Shown: positions 9,743 to 19,173 of the stretch, piece after piece | Layout of the letters: every line of letters begins with the position of its first letter | Position numbering within the stretch: position 1 is the stretch's first letter | Assembly: GCF_000525855.1 (NCBI RefSeq) | Contig: NZ_AODE01000019.1 | Span: 186,001 to 250,000 of the forward strand | Origin: Listeria cornellensis FSL F6-0969 | GTDB taxonomy: Bacteria; Bacillota; Bacilli; Lactobacillales; Listeriaceae | Length of the DNA: 64,000 nt | Reading direction: 5' to 3' | The notes under the pieces: model-generated | What the model saw: only the letters and a program-made list of their open reading frames with translations | What the model was told of the DNA's origin: nothing | Databases searched by the model: none | Translations under genes and position numbers: made by a program

Positions 9743-10084
9743 CTACTTCTTTTTTCGAATATCACATGTACGGTTATCCGCAACGACACTGTACCCAAAA
9801 CGTCCAGCTGGCTTGAGAAATGGCAGATACATAATTAAGCCAATGAGTCCTGTTAGTGGAAAACGCAACAACATCCGACGAATCGCGAAAAAGCCTTTCT
9901 TGGCGCTTCCATCTGGGGTAATGAGATGAATTTCGTGCATTAATGCTTCTTGTGAAAACCCCATATCATCTGCTTCTTGAAGTGGCCTCCAATCGATGAC
10001 GTGCATCCAGTCCAACCTTTCAAATACTCGTTTCGTAGCTTTGCAAAATCGGCAATTCTGATCATATAAAACAATATCCTTCAT
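9743..10084 (-). CDS. DCC-family thiol-disulfide oxidoreductase-like protein (DUF393)
   Basis: 113 residues. The N-terminus contains YDQNCRFC, the DxxCxxC signature that names the DCC family, followed by the usual WRPLQEAD and PDGSAKKG blocks and a hydrophobic C-terminal half. The family is thought to have a thioredoxin-like fold; no precise substrate is established. It starts at 10084 with an AAGGAGATGATGA region upstream. Monocistronic. Confidence 0.8.
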   Translation of the reverse strand: MKDIVLYDQNCRFCKATKRVFERLDWMHVIDWRPLQEADDMGFSQEALMHEIHLITPDGSAKKGFFAIRRMLLRFPLTGLIGLIMYLPFLKPAGRFGYSVVADNRTCDIRKKK

Positions 10085-10209
10085 CCTTCATCATCTCCTT
10101 AAATTACGTTTCCTGCTTACCATTCTCGCCAAACTATGTTAAAATGAATTTTATACATTGGAATTTCCCATATTGTATGAATGCTTGGTTCACCAAAGGA
10201 GAAGAAACT

Positions 10210-10491
10210 ATGATATTTTCGACGTTAACTTTGATTATTTTTGCGATTTTTATTATCGCTGTGTGCATTTTTGAATTTGTTTTGAAATGGCGCTGGTTCA
10301 AGTACTTTTTAGCAACAATGGGCTTGATTGCAAGTGCAGTTATTTTCTTTATTAGCTTTTACGGCGGCGGAGTTTCGCAAGCAGAAATCGCGATTTCGAT
10401 TTTCATCGCTACACTTGGAGAGTATATTTTCTCCCTAATTATTAGTATCGTTGCTTGGATTCGTCGCATGTCAGATAAGAAAACCGTTTAA
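10210..10491 (+). CDS. Small membrane protein of unknown function
   Basis: 93 residues with three hydrophobic helices (FSTLTLIIFAIFIIAV, FLATMGLIASAVIFFI, ISIFIATLGEYIFSLIIS) and a basic C-terminus. AAAGGAGAAG places the start at the ATG at 10210; an upstream in-frame ATG at 10144 lacks a site. I do not recognise the family. Confidence 0.7.
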   Translation: MIFSTLTLIIFAIFIIAVCIFEFVLKWRWFKYFLATMGLIASAVIFFISFYGGGVSQAEIAISIFIATLGEYIFSLIISIVAWIRRMSDKKTV

Positions 10492-10502
10492 ATTATCATT
10501 TG

Positions 10503-10543
10503 GAAAAAGTTGAGCCTCACGCGTTACCGGCTCAACTTTTTTT
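10503..10543. terminator. Bidirectional terminator between convergent genes
   Basis: AAAAGTTGAGCC / GGCTCAACTTTT stem with an A-run on one side and T7 on the other. It serves the membrane protein (+) and the DUF2584 gene (-). Confidence 0.9.
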
Positions 10544-10545
10544 GT

Positions 10546-10788
10546 CTAGTTACTGGAATTCAGCGATACTAGTTCATATGTAATAATCGTCGTATCGTTC
10601 TCCCAGATGAGCTTAAGCGGCACCGCAATTCCGTTTGTCTCGCTCTCTTTTGTCGTACGGACTTCCACAGGCACATCGATTGGATAAATACGGTATCCTG
10701 CTTTCTCCAACTCAAAAAAGTTATCTGAAATCCGCTTCTCTTTCCCTTTTGTTACAATCATTGTATTGACTTCTAATGGCATTCCCAT
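10546..10788 (-). CDS. DUF2584-family small protein
   Basis: 80 residues starting MGMPLEVNTMIVTKGKEKR. A GGAGGTAAG ribosome site fixes the ATG at 10788. The site lies inside the last codons of the upstream ytkD gene, so translation of the two is probably coupled. Sequence and length fit DUF2584, a short conserved Firmicutes family of unknown role. No catalytic motif is visible. Confidence 0.7.
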   Translation of the reverse strand: MGMPLEVNTMIVTKGKEKRISDNFFELEKAGYRIYPIDVPVEVRTTKESETNGIAVPLKLIWENDTTIITYELVSLNSSN

Positions 10789-10793
10789 GCGTC

Positions 10794-11271
10794 TTACCTC
10801 CAATTATTTGATTTTAGTTGTCGCAATGCTTCTTGAATCACGACCTGCATTCCTTCATCGCGCATAAAAAAAACTGAACGACTCCTGCTGGACAATGCCC
10901 GCTAAGTCCCCTGCAATAAGCTTTGGACCTAACGTTTCCATATAATCCACCTGGTTCACAAAACTTGCTACCTTCGCCAAATAGACGCGTTTGCTGAAAA
11001 TTCTCTCTACCGTCTTTACTTCATATTGCGCTATTACATGTAATTTGTCTAATTTTGCGCCTGTTTCTTCCATTGTTTCGCGTCTTGCCGTTTCTGCATT
11101 TGTCTCCCCAGGTTCACCTTTTCCACCAGGAAACTCGATGCCACGGCTTTTATGCGTCGTAAACAGCCAAGCGTCATGAAATTGTGCGATGACGAGCACA
11201 TCATCTGCTTCTTGCTGGATATCAAAAGAAATCGATACCGTATTCCCAAGCGAATCCTGATACGTATACAT
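10794..11271 (-). CDS. ytkD: Nudix hydrolase YtkD-like, frame broken near C-terminus
   Basis: About 158 residues. The Nudix box is complete: GGKGEPGETNAETARRET followed by MEETGA, giving the metal-binding REtmEE. In Bacillus, YtkD hydrolyses nucleoside triphosphates including oxidised guanine nucleotides. The C-terminus is interrupted at the T8 run (coding strand) after SFSFF. Removing one base gives SFSFFMRDEGMQ and a natural stop at 10794-10796, overlapping the ribosome site of the DUF2584 gene. The start at 11271 is plausible, with AGGGAATAGGC upstream. Confidence 0.85.
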
Positions 11272-11350
11272 GCCTATTCCCTTTCTTTTTTTCGAATTTG
11301 TGGTACGATAAAGAGGTTAAAATTCCTAAAAAATGAAGGTGAGTCGCAAA

Positions 11351-11600
11351 ATGAAAAAAAATCATGTTAGGCGGTATTCGTCTTTATCGTAAATATATAT
11401 CACCGCTAAAACCTGGAACTTGCCGGTTTTACCCTACTTGCTCGCAATATGGTATGGAAGCAATTACAGAGCATGGCGCTTTAAAGGGCGGTTGGCTAAC
11501 ACTTAAACGGATTTCTAAATGCCATCCTTTCCATAAAGGCGGTGTGGATTTAGTGCCGATTAAGTGCGAGCACCATCACCACCATTATAATGAAAAATAG
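11351..11600 (+). CDS. yidD: Membrane protein insertion efficiency factor YidD, frame broken at start
   Basis: About 82 residues. The YidD family hallmarks are all present: [50 protein letters not shown]. It helps YidC insert inner-membrane proteins. The A8 run after the ATG at 11351 puts the start out of frame; one A fewer gives [12 protein letters not shown]. The alternative ATG at 11364 has no ribosome site. The C-terminus ends in a run of five His, possibly metal-binding and common in relatives. Confidence 0.93.
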
Positions 11601-11669
11601 GAGTAGGTGCAAGAAACGCGTGCTTGTAACCACTCTTATTTGCTGATTAAAAAAAGTATAACAAACTAC

Positions 11670-11698
11670 TTGCCTTTTCGTGAGATATGCGGTATTAT
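11670..11698 (+). promoter_or_regulatory. Sigma-A promoter of the zinc lipoprotein gene
   Basis: TTGCCT, 17 bases, TATTAT. The Zur-type palindrome starts 13 bases after the -10 box, at the expected transcription start. Confidence 0.65.
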
Positions 11699-11711
11699 GG
11701 ATTTCTAATGT

Positions 11712-11734
11712 TAAATCGTAATGGCTACGATTTA
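11712..11734. promoter_or_regulatory. Zur box (zinc-responsive operator)
   Basis: A perfect 9-base inverted repeat TAAATCGTA / TACGATTTA around a 5-base centre. It matches the Firmicutes Zur box (AAATCGTAAT-ATTACGATTT type). Placed just after the promoter, it would let Zur repress the zinc-binding lipoprotein when zinc is plentiful. Confidence 0.85.
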
Positions 11735-11787
11735 TTATTTTTCAACATCAAATAAGAATCATTTCGATTTAGGGGGTTTCCTTTTTC

Positions 11788-12738
11788 ATGAAAAAAATAG
11801 TAATGTTACTTAGTACAGTTCTGCTGATTTCTGTATTCATGGTCGGCTGTGGTAATAGCGACGCGAAGACGAAAGATGCGGATAAGTTGACAGTTTACAC
11901 GACGGTTTATCCATTACAATACTTAGCGGCCCAAATTGGTGGCAAATATGTCGATGCGCATTCGGTGTATCCTGCTGGTTCCGACGCCCACAGCTTTGAC
12001 CCCTCACAAAAAGACATGATGAATATTGCAGATAGCGACCTATTTTTCTATATCGGACTGGGTATGGAAGGTTTTGTTGATAAAGCGAAACAATCACTTA
12101 AAAATGAGAACGTGAAGTTTGTCGTGACGACAGATGGGTTGAAATTGCCTACTGTCGCGCATGAAGAGGAAGAACATGACCATGAGGACGATGAAGACGA
12201 CCACGATCATGGCGATGTGAATCCACACGTTTGGCTGGATCCCAATTATATGGTGACGATGGCTGGCGTTGTACGGGATAATTTAAGCAAAGAACTTCCT
12301 GCGCAAAAAGCAACATTTGAGAAAAATTATGAGGATGTTGTATCGCAACTAAAAACATTGAATAACGATTACAAATCGATGGCTACGAGCGCGAAACATA
12401 AAGATTTCGTGACGGCACACGCGGCGTATGGCTACTGGGAGCAAGAATATGGCTTGAAACAAATCCCGATTGCTGGCATTTCAACGAGCGATGAGCCTTC
12501 TCAAAAGAAATTAACATCGATTGTGAACACGATTAAGAAAGATAAGATTCCATACATTTTATTGGAGCAAAACACAAATTCCAAGATTGCCGATGTTATC
12601 CAGAAAGAAACGGATACAAAGACAATGAAGCTTCATAATTTAGAGACGTTGACGCAAAAGGATATCGATGCGAAACGTGACTATATGTCGATTATGAAAG
12701 ATAATTTAGCCGCGTTAGATAAAGCGTTGAATTATTAA
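11788..12738 (+). CDS. znuA: Zinc ABC-transporter substrate-binding lipoprotein (ZnuA/AdcA type)
   Basis: 316 residues. Signal peptide with lipobox MVGC, then a cluster A-I solute-binding domain. The acidic/histidine loop HEEEEHDHEDDEDDHDHGD marks a zinc (not manganese) binder, and metal ligands are expected in DAHSFDPS, NPHVWLDP, TAHAAYGY and the later Glu/Asp region. It captures zinc outside the membrane. No permease or ATPase gene is adjacent, so it must use a transporter encoded elsewhere. A Zur box controls it and a terminator follows. Confidence 0.93.
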   Translation: MKKIVMLLSTVLLISVFMVGCGNSDAKTKDADKLTVYTTVYPLQYLAAQIGGKYVDAHSVYPAGSDAHSFDPSQKDMMNIADSDLFFYIGLGMEGFVDKAKQSLKNENVKFVVTTDGLKLPTVAHEEEEHDHEDDEDDHDHGDVNPHVWLDPNYMVTMAGVVRDNLSKELPAQKATFEKNYEDVVSQLKTLNNDYKSMATSAKHKDFVTAHAAYGYWEQEYGLKQIPIAGISTSDEPSQKKLTSIVNTIKKDKIPYILLEQNTNSKIADVIQKETDTKTMKLHNLETLTQKDIDAKRDYMSIMKDNLAALDKALNY

Positions 12739-12747
12739 TTATAGGAA

Positions 12748-12779
12748 AGGCCGAGTGTGCGAAACACTCGGCCTTTTTG
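12748..12779. terminator. Terminator between znuA and menE
   Basis: AGGCCGAGTGT / ACACTCGGCCT stem with T5 on the plus side. It ends 5 bases before the menE stop and probably also stops the men operon from the other side. Confidence 0.9.
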
Positions 12780-12783
12780 TATG

Positions 12784-14193
12784 CTATCGTTTTAAACGAT
12801 GACGCTGAATTTTTTGTGATGCGGTTCTTGGGAGCGAATCTAAAAAGTGAAATTGGCGTGGTATTTTAAACTTCGCGATTTTCTGCTGACAAAATTCATA
12901 AAGTAGCGCGGTATCCATCGCCTCTTTTGCCACGATAAAAGCTACCGGTACCTCGCCCCATTTTTCGTCCGTTGCACCGACCACAGCCACCTCCAAAACA
13001 TTCGGATGCGCAATCAAAACATGCTCGATTTCTGTTGGATAAATATTTTCACCACCAGATATAATCAAATCGGAACGCCTATCCAGCACGAATAGGAAGC
13101 CATCTTCATCTAAGTACCCGACATCACCAGTCTGGAACCAGTCATCCCCATCAAACGAAGCCTTTGTTGCGGATTCATTGTGCAAATATCCAGCCATGAT
13201 GGAAGGTCCTTTTAGCAAAATTTCGCCATGTGCACTAATCTTGATTTCTGCTGGAAACAAGGGCTTTCCTGCCGATCCAATTTTCAGAAGCGCCTCTTCC
13301 GGCGGTAGCGTCACGATTTGTGAAGCCGTTTCCGTCATGCCAAACGATTGCACCAGCGGAATTCCTTTTTCAAAACAAGCCTCAAGCATCGATTTGTTCG
13401 CAGGACCTCCGCCAAGTAGCATGCACCGGAAGTTCGGATGATATCGCGTCGTAAAAACGTCCAGCAAACGCTGCGCCATCGTCGTTACCACTGAAATCAT
13501 CGTCACCTCGCCACTCCGCAAAAATGCATCGACCCGAATCTCATCGAAATGTTCCTCCAAATAAACCGGAATCCCGTAAATCACCGAACGCATCAAAATC
13601 GATAGACCACTAATGTGGAATATCGGCACCGCACAAAGCCAACCATCACCGGCCTGCAAGCCAAGATTTAGCATCGATCCAGTCGCGCTCCACCAATGAT
13701 TCCCGAACGTCTGCATCACGCCTTTAGGCTGCCCAGTCGTGCCCGACGTGTACATGATCGAAGCCACGTCCTCCATCGCAAAATGGGAAACGAGTGGAGC
13801 ATCCAAAATCGGCGCCTCCATAACAGACGTAAAGGAAATCGCTAACATCCCGTTCACTTTTTCCGCAAACCCATCCACATAAAAACACCGCTCCACCTGC
13901 GCATCCCGCGTTTGAAACAAAATCTCCGTCGCCGTCAACCGATTATTCAGAAATACCGTCCGCGCCCCCAACTGCTGCAAGGCGTGAATCATCAAAAACG
14001 TCTCCCGATCATTCCTGCCAAGTAACGCGACATACATCTCAGCCCGAACACCGAACGACGCCAATTTTCCAGCCACTTCTTGCACTGCTTCATATAGCTC
14101 TAAAAAAGTTTCCTGCTTATCCTGAAAAACGAGCGCAGTCTTCCCGGGAGAAAGCCGCACTCGTTTTTCCAACCAATTGGTTAGTTCCATCAT
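12784..14193 (-). CDS. menE: o-Succinylbenzoate-CoA ligase
   Basis: 469 residues of the acyl-adenylate family. Motifs in order: MYTSGTTGQPKGV (P-loop), SFGMTETASQ, the hinge around DVGYLDEDGFL/LDRRSDLIISGGENIYP, and the catalytic C-terminal Lys in RTASQKIQR. It activates o-succinylbenzoate with ATP and CoA in menaquinone synthesis. It is the last gene of the menF-D-H-B-E operon, 13 bases after menB. Confidence 0.95.
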   Translation of the reverse strand: MMELTNWLEKRVRLSPGKTALVFQDKQETFLELYEAVQEVAGKLASFGVRAEMYVALLGRNDRETFLMIHALQQLGARTVFLNNRLTATEILFQTRDAQVERCFYVDGFAEKVNGMLAISFTSVMEAPILDAPLVSHFAMEDVASIMYTSGTTGQPKGVMQTFGNHWWSATGSMLNLGLQAGDGWLCAVPIFHISGLSILMRSVIYGIPVYLEEHFDEIRVDAFLRSGEVTMISVVTTMAQRLLDVFTTRYHPNFRCMLLGGGPANKSMLEACFEKGIPLVQSFGMTETASQIVTLPPEEALLKIGSAGKPLFPAEIKISAHGEILLKGPSIMAGYLHNESATKASFDGDDWFQTGDVGYLDEDGFLFVLDRRSDLIISGGENIYPTEIEHVLIAHPNVLEVAVVGATDEKWGEVPVAFIVAKEAMDTALLYEFCQQKIAKFKIPRQFHFLDSLPRTASQKIQRHRLKR

Positions 14194-14206
14194 TTTTCAC
14201 CAACAA

Positions 14207-15025
14207 TCAAGGGAATTTCGGGAATTGATCGAAGTCTGGGTCACGTTTTTCTTTGAACGCGTCACGTCCCTCTTTCGCCTCATCCGTTGTGTAATAAAGA
14301 AGCGTTGCGTCACCAGCAAGCTGTTGGATACCAGCCAAACCATCCGTGTCCGCATTAAACGCTGCCTTAATAAAACGAAGCGCCGTCGGACTTTTCTTCA
14401 ACATTTCCTTCGCCCAAGCAACCGTCTCTGTTTCCAAATCAGCAAGTGGTACAACCGTGTTAATCCAGCCCATTTCAAGCGCTTCAGCAGCCGTATATTG
14501 ACGACACATGAACCAAACTTCCTTCGCTTTCTTATGACCAATCACGCGCGCCAAGTAGCCAGACCCATAACCCGCGTCAAAACTACCAACATTCGGCCCC
14601 GTTTGACCAAATTTCGCATTGTCCGCCGCAATCGTCAAGTCACACACGAGTTGCAACACGTTTCCGCCACCAATCGACCAACCAGCAACCATCGCGATCA
14701 CCGGTTTTGGAATCACACGAATCAAGCGCTGCAAATCAAGCACGTTGAGGCGCGGAATATTGTCCTCGCCAACGTAACCACCATTTCCACGAACCTTCTG
14801 ATCTCCACCAGAACAAAACGCTTTGTCGCCTTCTCCTGTTAAAATAATCACGCCAACCTTCGAATCCTCACGCGCAATCGTAAACGCATCAATCATTTCC
14901 ATCACCGTTTTTGGTGTAAACGCATTGTGCACTTGCGGGCGATCAATCGTAATTTTCGCGATTCCTTCGTATGTTTCGTACTTAATTTCCGTATAATCCT
15001 TCTCTTTCTTCCACTCAAAACCCAT
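14207..15025 (-). CDS. menB: 1,4-Dihydroxy-2-naphthoyl-CoA synthase
   Basis: 272 residues, crotonase fold. The oxyanion-hole segments are [10 protein letters not shown] and [11 protein letters not shown], with [20 protein letters not shown] and the C-terminal [12 protein letters not shown] typical of MenB. It closes the second ring of the naphthoquinone. The start overlaps the last base of the menH stop. Confidence 0.97.
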   Translation of the reverse strand: MGFEWKKEKDYTEIKYETYEGIAKITIDRPQVHNAFTPKTVMEMIDAFTIAREDSKVGVIILTGEGDKAFCSGGDQKVRGNGGYVGEDNIPRLNVLDLQRLIRVIPKPVIAMVAGWSIGGGNVLQLVCDLTIAADNAKFGQTGPNVGSFDAGYGSGYLARVIGHKKAKEVWFMCRQYTAAEALEMGWINTVVPLADLETETVAWAKEMLKKSPTALRFIKAAFNADTDGLAGIQQLAGDATLLYYTTDEAKEGRDAFKEKRDPDFDQFPKFP

Positions 15026-15849
15026 TATTTCGTTCCTCCTCTAATTCGTAACCAATTGCGGACCGCGTAACCAAAAGCCTCCGGTTGCTCGATATGTATC
15101 GTATGCCCCGCATTTGAAAAAGTAATATATTTTGCATCAGGAAGCGCCATTTTCATAGCCACCGCAATCCCGCAAAATTTCTGATCCTCTTGCCCTGCCA
15201 AAAGCAATGTCGGTACGTGAAGCGATGGCAAATCCTCCCAAAAAGAAGGCTGCACACCCGTTCCCATTCCGCCAAGACTTCCAGCCAAACCTTGCGCACG
15301 CTGATTCAATCGTTCCCCGCGTATCTTATCCTGCACATTTTCCGAGAGATAGCGCTGCGTCGCAAAAAGCGGCAACTTCTCCCAATCCGCGACGAAATCC
15401 GCCACACCCTGCGTTCTAATTTTATCAGCAAGCGCCGTATCTTTCAACATTCGTGCCGCGCGTTCTCGCTCCGATTCCAAGCCCGGTGAACCACTCTGCA
15501 AAACGAGCGTCCGAACTCGATCAGGATATAGCGTCGCAAGCCCTAAAGCCAGCCGGCCCCCCATCGAATACCCGAGCACCGAAGCTTTTTGTATACCCAT
15601 CTGATCCAAAATCGCAATCAAATCCGCTGTCTGCTCCTCCATTTCGTATCGCGTAACATCAAGCGGCGCATCCGTCTCACCATGCCCCAACAAGTCCACC
15701 GTCACACAATGCCAATCCTCAGACAAAATCGGCAAAATTGCATCATACGTCGCATGCGATCCCGTAAAACCGTGTAGCAACAACAACGTTCCCCGTCCCG
15801 CTCCAGCATCCGTCTCCACAACATGGTAATCCACGCCCCGAATCCGCAT
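15025..15849 (-). CDS. menH: SHCHC synthase (alpha/beta hydrolase)
   Basis: 274 residues. Alpha/beta-hydrolase with LLLHGFTGS (oxyanion strand), the nucleophile elbow GYSMGG, a catalytic Asp in AGQEDQK and His in NAGHTIH. It removes pyruvate from the MenD product. Its place between menD and menB confirms the assignment. It ends on menB and begins 2 bases after the menD stop. Confidence 0.94.
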   Translation of the reverse strand: MRIRGVDYHVVETDAGAGRGTLLLLHGFTGSHATYDAILPILSEDWHCVTVDLLGHGETDAPLDVTRYEMEEQTADLIAILDQMGIQKASVLGYSMGGRLALGLATLYPDRVRTLVLQSGSPGLESERERAARMLKDTALADKIRTQGVADFVADWEKLPLFATQRYLSENVQDKIRGERLNQRAQGLAGSLGGMGTGVQPSFWEDLPSLHVPTLLLAGQEDQKFCGIAVAMKMALPDAKYITFSNAGHTIHIEQPEAFGYAVRNWLRIRGGTK

Positions 15850-15851
15850 TC

Positions 15852-17594
15852 TTAAGCTAACTCCGAACGAATCGCCGTCTTAATCGCTTCCCACAACGTC
15901 CGGTGAGCATCCACATTTTCATACCGATTCGTCTTCACCTCAATAATATCCAGTCCCTTATGGAAATGAGCCTGATCAAGCGCATCATGGAACTCATCCC
16001 AATCTGCCACCTCATGAAAATCACCCTCATAAAGCGCCGCCGTATAGCGAAAATCAAGATCCGTCCCCGTTCCAAACAACGACTCAAAATACTTCGGATC
16101 CGACGCCTGCGGTAAGAACGAGAAGATCCCGCCACCATTATTATTCACCACAATAATCGTCAAATTCAGCCCATATTTTTTCGCCATCAAAAGACCGTTC
16201 ATATCATGATAAAATGACAAATCACCAATCAGCAAATACATCGGTTGCTCCGTCAAACTCGCACCAAGCGCCGAAGAAACAACACCATCAATCCCATTAG
16301 CCCCACGGTTAGCAAGCATCCGAACCTGTTTATCTACCTGCGCAAAATACGTATCAACATCACGAATTGGCATACTATTTCCGATAAACAAACCAGCTTT
16401 TTCAGGAATCCACTCGCGAAGTTCATACACAAGCTTTCCTTCATCCAACTTGTCTAGCGTCTCCATATGCGCTCCGATGACCGTCTTCACTTTTGCATTC
16501 AACTGTTGCCACGTTTCCATCCAGTCAGGCGCTGTCTTCTCCTGCCAACCATCCGTAAGCGCGCCAACCAAGAAATGTTCATCACAGTGAATCATGTTCG
16601 TCACCGCTTTAATTGGGTCCTTCCAAGCCGCACCAGGGTCAACAACGTAGAACATCACGTCCTCCAAAGCCTCCAACCACTTCATGAGCGGCTTCGAAAC
16701 CGGCATCGCCCCAAAGCGAATCACGACTTCCGGACGCAACGCCGCACGCGCCACTTCCTCCTGCAAAATCGCATCATACTGGTCAATCACCGCATCACTC
16801 AGCGCGCCATAACTCCGCAACTGCGATAACGGATCCGCCAAAATAGGCCAACCAATCTGTTCCGCGAGCGCCACCAATTTCGGCGAAAATGCCTTTTTAT
16901 CCAAAGGTCCCGCCACAAAAACGCCACGTTTCCCCGCACAAGCCTCGATAATCTGCGCAATCACTGCATCCTCCAACACCTCGTGCGTATAATAAATATG
17001 CACATGACGCCGTTTCTTCTCCGTAACTGCAAAAGGCGACGGCTCCAAAATCGGCATCAGCGGCTCCCGCAATGGAAAATTCAAATGAACTGGTCCACGT
17101 GGCGCATTCATCGCAATATCCACAGCCTTCGAACCATGCCATTTTGCAAAACGCAACATCTCCGTCGAATTCTCAGGCAAGGCCATATCCGTAAAATCCT
17201 TCACATGCGATCCGAACAAGCGAACCTGGTCCATCGCTTGCGGCGCCCCAACATTACGCAACTCATGCGGCCGATCCGCCGTCAAAACAAGCAACGGAAC
17301 CTGCGATAAATTAGCCTCAGCCACTGCTGGAAAATAATTCGCCGCCGCCGTTCCCGACGTACATAAAAGCACAACCGGTCTTTTCGAAGCCTTCGCAATC
17401 CCCAGTGCAAAAAATCCTGCCGAGCGCTCATCCACATCCACATAAATTTTTAGCGTCGGATGTTCTGCCATCAATAAAGCAATCGGCGTCGAGCGCGAAC
17501 CAGGACTAATAACCGCCTCTTTCACGCCAGCCTGCACCAATTCCTCCACAAAAGCCGCCAAATATTCCGTCATGATCTGTCTATGTTCGTTCAT
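15852..17594 (-). CDS. menD: SEPHCHC synthase (thiamine-diphosphate enzyme)
   Basis: 580 residues, full length for MenD. N-terminal EAVISPGSRSTPIA and the catalytic Glu in VDERSAGFFALG. The ThDP/Mg motif is GDLSFYHDMNGLL with NNNGGGIFSFLPQ. It joins isochorismate and 2-oxoglutarate. The start overlaps the menF stop by 14 bases (translational coupling). Confidence 0.97.
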   Translation of the reverse strand: MNEHRQIMTEYLAAFVEELVQAGVKEAVISPGSRSTPIALLMAEHPTLKIYVDVDERSAGFFALGIAKASKRPVVLLCTSGTAAANYFPAVAEANLSQVPLLVLTADRPHELRNVGAPQAMDQVRLFGSHVKDFTDMALPENSTEMLRFAKWHGSKAVDIAMNAPRGPVHLNFPLREPLMPILEPSPFAVTEKKRRHVHIYYTHEVLEDAVIAQIIEACAGKRGVFVAGPLDKKAFSPKLVALAEQIGWPILADPLSQLRSYGALSDAVIDQYDAILQEEVARAALRPEVVIRFGAMPVSKPLMKWLEALEDVMFYVVDPGAAWKDPIKAVTNMIHCDEHFLVGALTDGWQEKTAPDWMETWQQLNAKVKTVIGAHMETLDKLDEGKLVYELREWIPEKAGLFIGNSMPIRDVDTYFAQVDKQVRMLANRGANGIDGVVSSALGASLTEQPMYLLIGDLSFYHDMNGLLMAKKYGLNLTIIVVNNNGGGIFSFLPQASDPKYFESLFGTGTDLDFRYTAALYEGDFHEVADWDEFHDALDQAHFHKGLDIIEVKTNRYENVDAHRTLWEAIKTAIRSELA

Positions 17595-18977
17595 GTACCT
17601 TACCTCCTAATACCCGTAACATCGGCTGAAACTTAATCGCCGTTTCCGCAAGTTCCTCCGCTGGCACCGAATCCGCGACAATCCCGCATCCAGCATACAG
17701 CAATGCATTTGCATCTATCGCAAGCGCCGAACGAATCGCGACCGCAAACTCACCACGATCAAGCGGATCAATCCAACCAATCGGAGCCCCATAAAAACCG
17801 CGATCCATCCCTTCTTTCAAACGAATCACCGTCATTGCCTCCGCTTGCGGCCAACCACCAAGCGCCGGCGTTGGGTGAAGTGCGCGTAACACGTCCAACA
17901 ACTTCGCCTCACCTCGGCGTCCCGAAACTGTCATATACAAATGCTGTATATCCCGATTCCTAAGCAATACCGGACTCGCCGAAACCTGCACATCCTCGCA
18001 AAAACGCGCCATCGTACCCTGGATCATCTCCACAACAAAGTGATGTTCCGCCAAGTTTTTCGCATCACTAAGTAGCGTCTCCCCAAGCATTGCATCCTCA
18101 CTCGCCGTCTCACCACGCCCAATCGAACCAGCCACACAAGCCGACTCCAAATGAGACGCATCCGCCATCAACAACCGTTCTGGCGTGGCACCAAAGAAAG
18201 TACTCGTCCCATTCTCCAGTACGAAGCAGTAACTATTTTCCTGTTGCTCTTCCATATGGTCGATAATCAAACTACTCGAAAGAAAACCATCGAATCCCAG
18301 TCGCATCCGCCGAGCCAATACCACTTTTTGCATGTTCGGCGACTCCTGTAACAACGCGACAACATCCGTCGCAGCGCTCAACCAAGCATCCTCCGCCAAG
18401 CGCTCCTCCAAGATACAAGCCACTTCCGGATCCTGTACAACTGGCGACGCAACAATCTTATCCCACTGCGCCATCACAGCCTCGACTTTCGAATAGTCAT
18501 CCTCCTCCGATAGCCACAGATTCACCGATAAATAACAACAATCCTCTTTCTCCGTCACCAAGAAAAGCGGTAAATAAAAAAAATCCTTCACCAAACCTTT
18601 CCCATTCCGGTGACGCATCATGCTGATCATCGAAACTAAATCCACCAAAATAAACGGCCCCACAAGCAGTTTCCTCACTGTTCGTTACCGTCCGTTCAAG
18701 CACCTGCTCTTTTCTCGTATGTAACGCTAAAAAACGGTCCTGCCCCTGCTCGACTCGTAACTGATCCATCGCGCCAAGCCCCGCAAGTCGCAACGTCCGC
18801 TCTTTATTTTGCCAGAAAAAACGTTCACCTTTAAAAAAACTCGTTGCCCTGATTAAAAATATGTTTTGCCGCCCCATCAGGAAGCTCACAAACCCAGCTT
18901 AATAACACGTCTCCCTGTTGCATAATTTTTCTACGCTTTGCCTGCTGAAACAGCTCTATTGGCAATGTTAAAACCAT
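17581..18977 (-). CDS. menF: Isochorismate synthase, frame broken twice
   Basis: About 465 residues once two single-base errors are repaired: a T7 run (coding) at ~18833-18840 and an A7 run at ~18578-18584. Repaired, it reads from MVLTLPIELFQQ through EETACGAVYFGGFSFD and into the chorismate-binding domain. That domain has VVLARR, ATPERLL, VAGSIGRG, HFVVEMI, LHPTPALGGWP and the C-terminal YAGCGIV. It turns chorismate into isochorismate, the first committed step. The ATG at 18977 is preferred over one 9 bases upstream because of ribosome-site spacing (AGGAGAG). Confidence 0.93.
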
Positions 18978-19106
18978 ATAACTCATCTCTCCTTCATCGC
19001 CTTCATTCACCTACCCATTATAACAAAAGCCATCTAGTTTTACACCTCTAGACACTTTAGAAAAACCGTCCCCCGAGCCAATCAAAAAAGAAATCATCTA
19101 TATTCA

Positions 19107-19135
19107 TTGACTAATAGACAAACATTGCCTAAAAT
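19107..19135 (+). promoter_or_regulatory. Sigma-A promoter of menA
   Basis: TTGACT, 17 bases, TAAAAT, ending 38 bases before the menA start. It is divergent from the men operon. Confidence 0.6.
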
Positions 19136-19173
19136 TGTACAAGTACAAAGCTTTTATAAAAGGAGAGAAACTA

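Noticed and set aside
15189-17309. Several open frames of 60-120 codons on the plus strand opposite the men genes
   Set aside because: They are antisense shadows of menH, menD and menB, rich in Arg/His/Ile, without ribosome sites.
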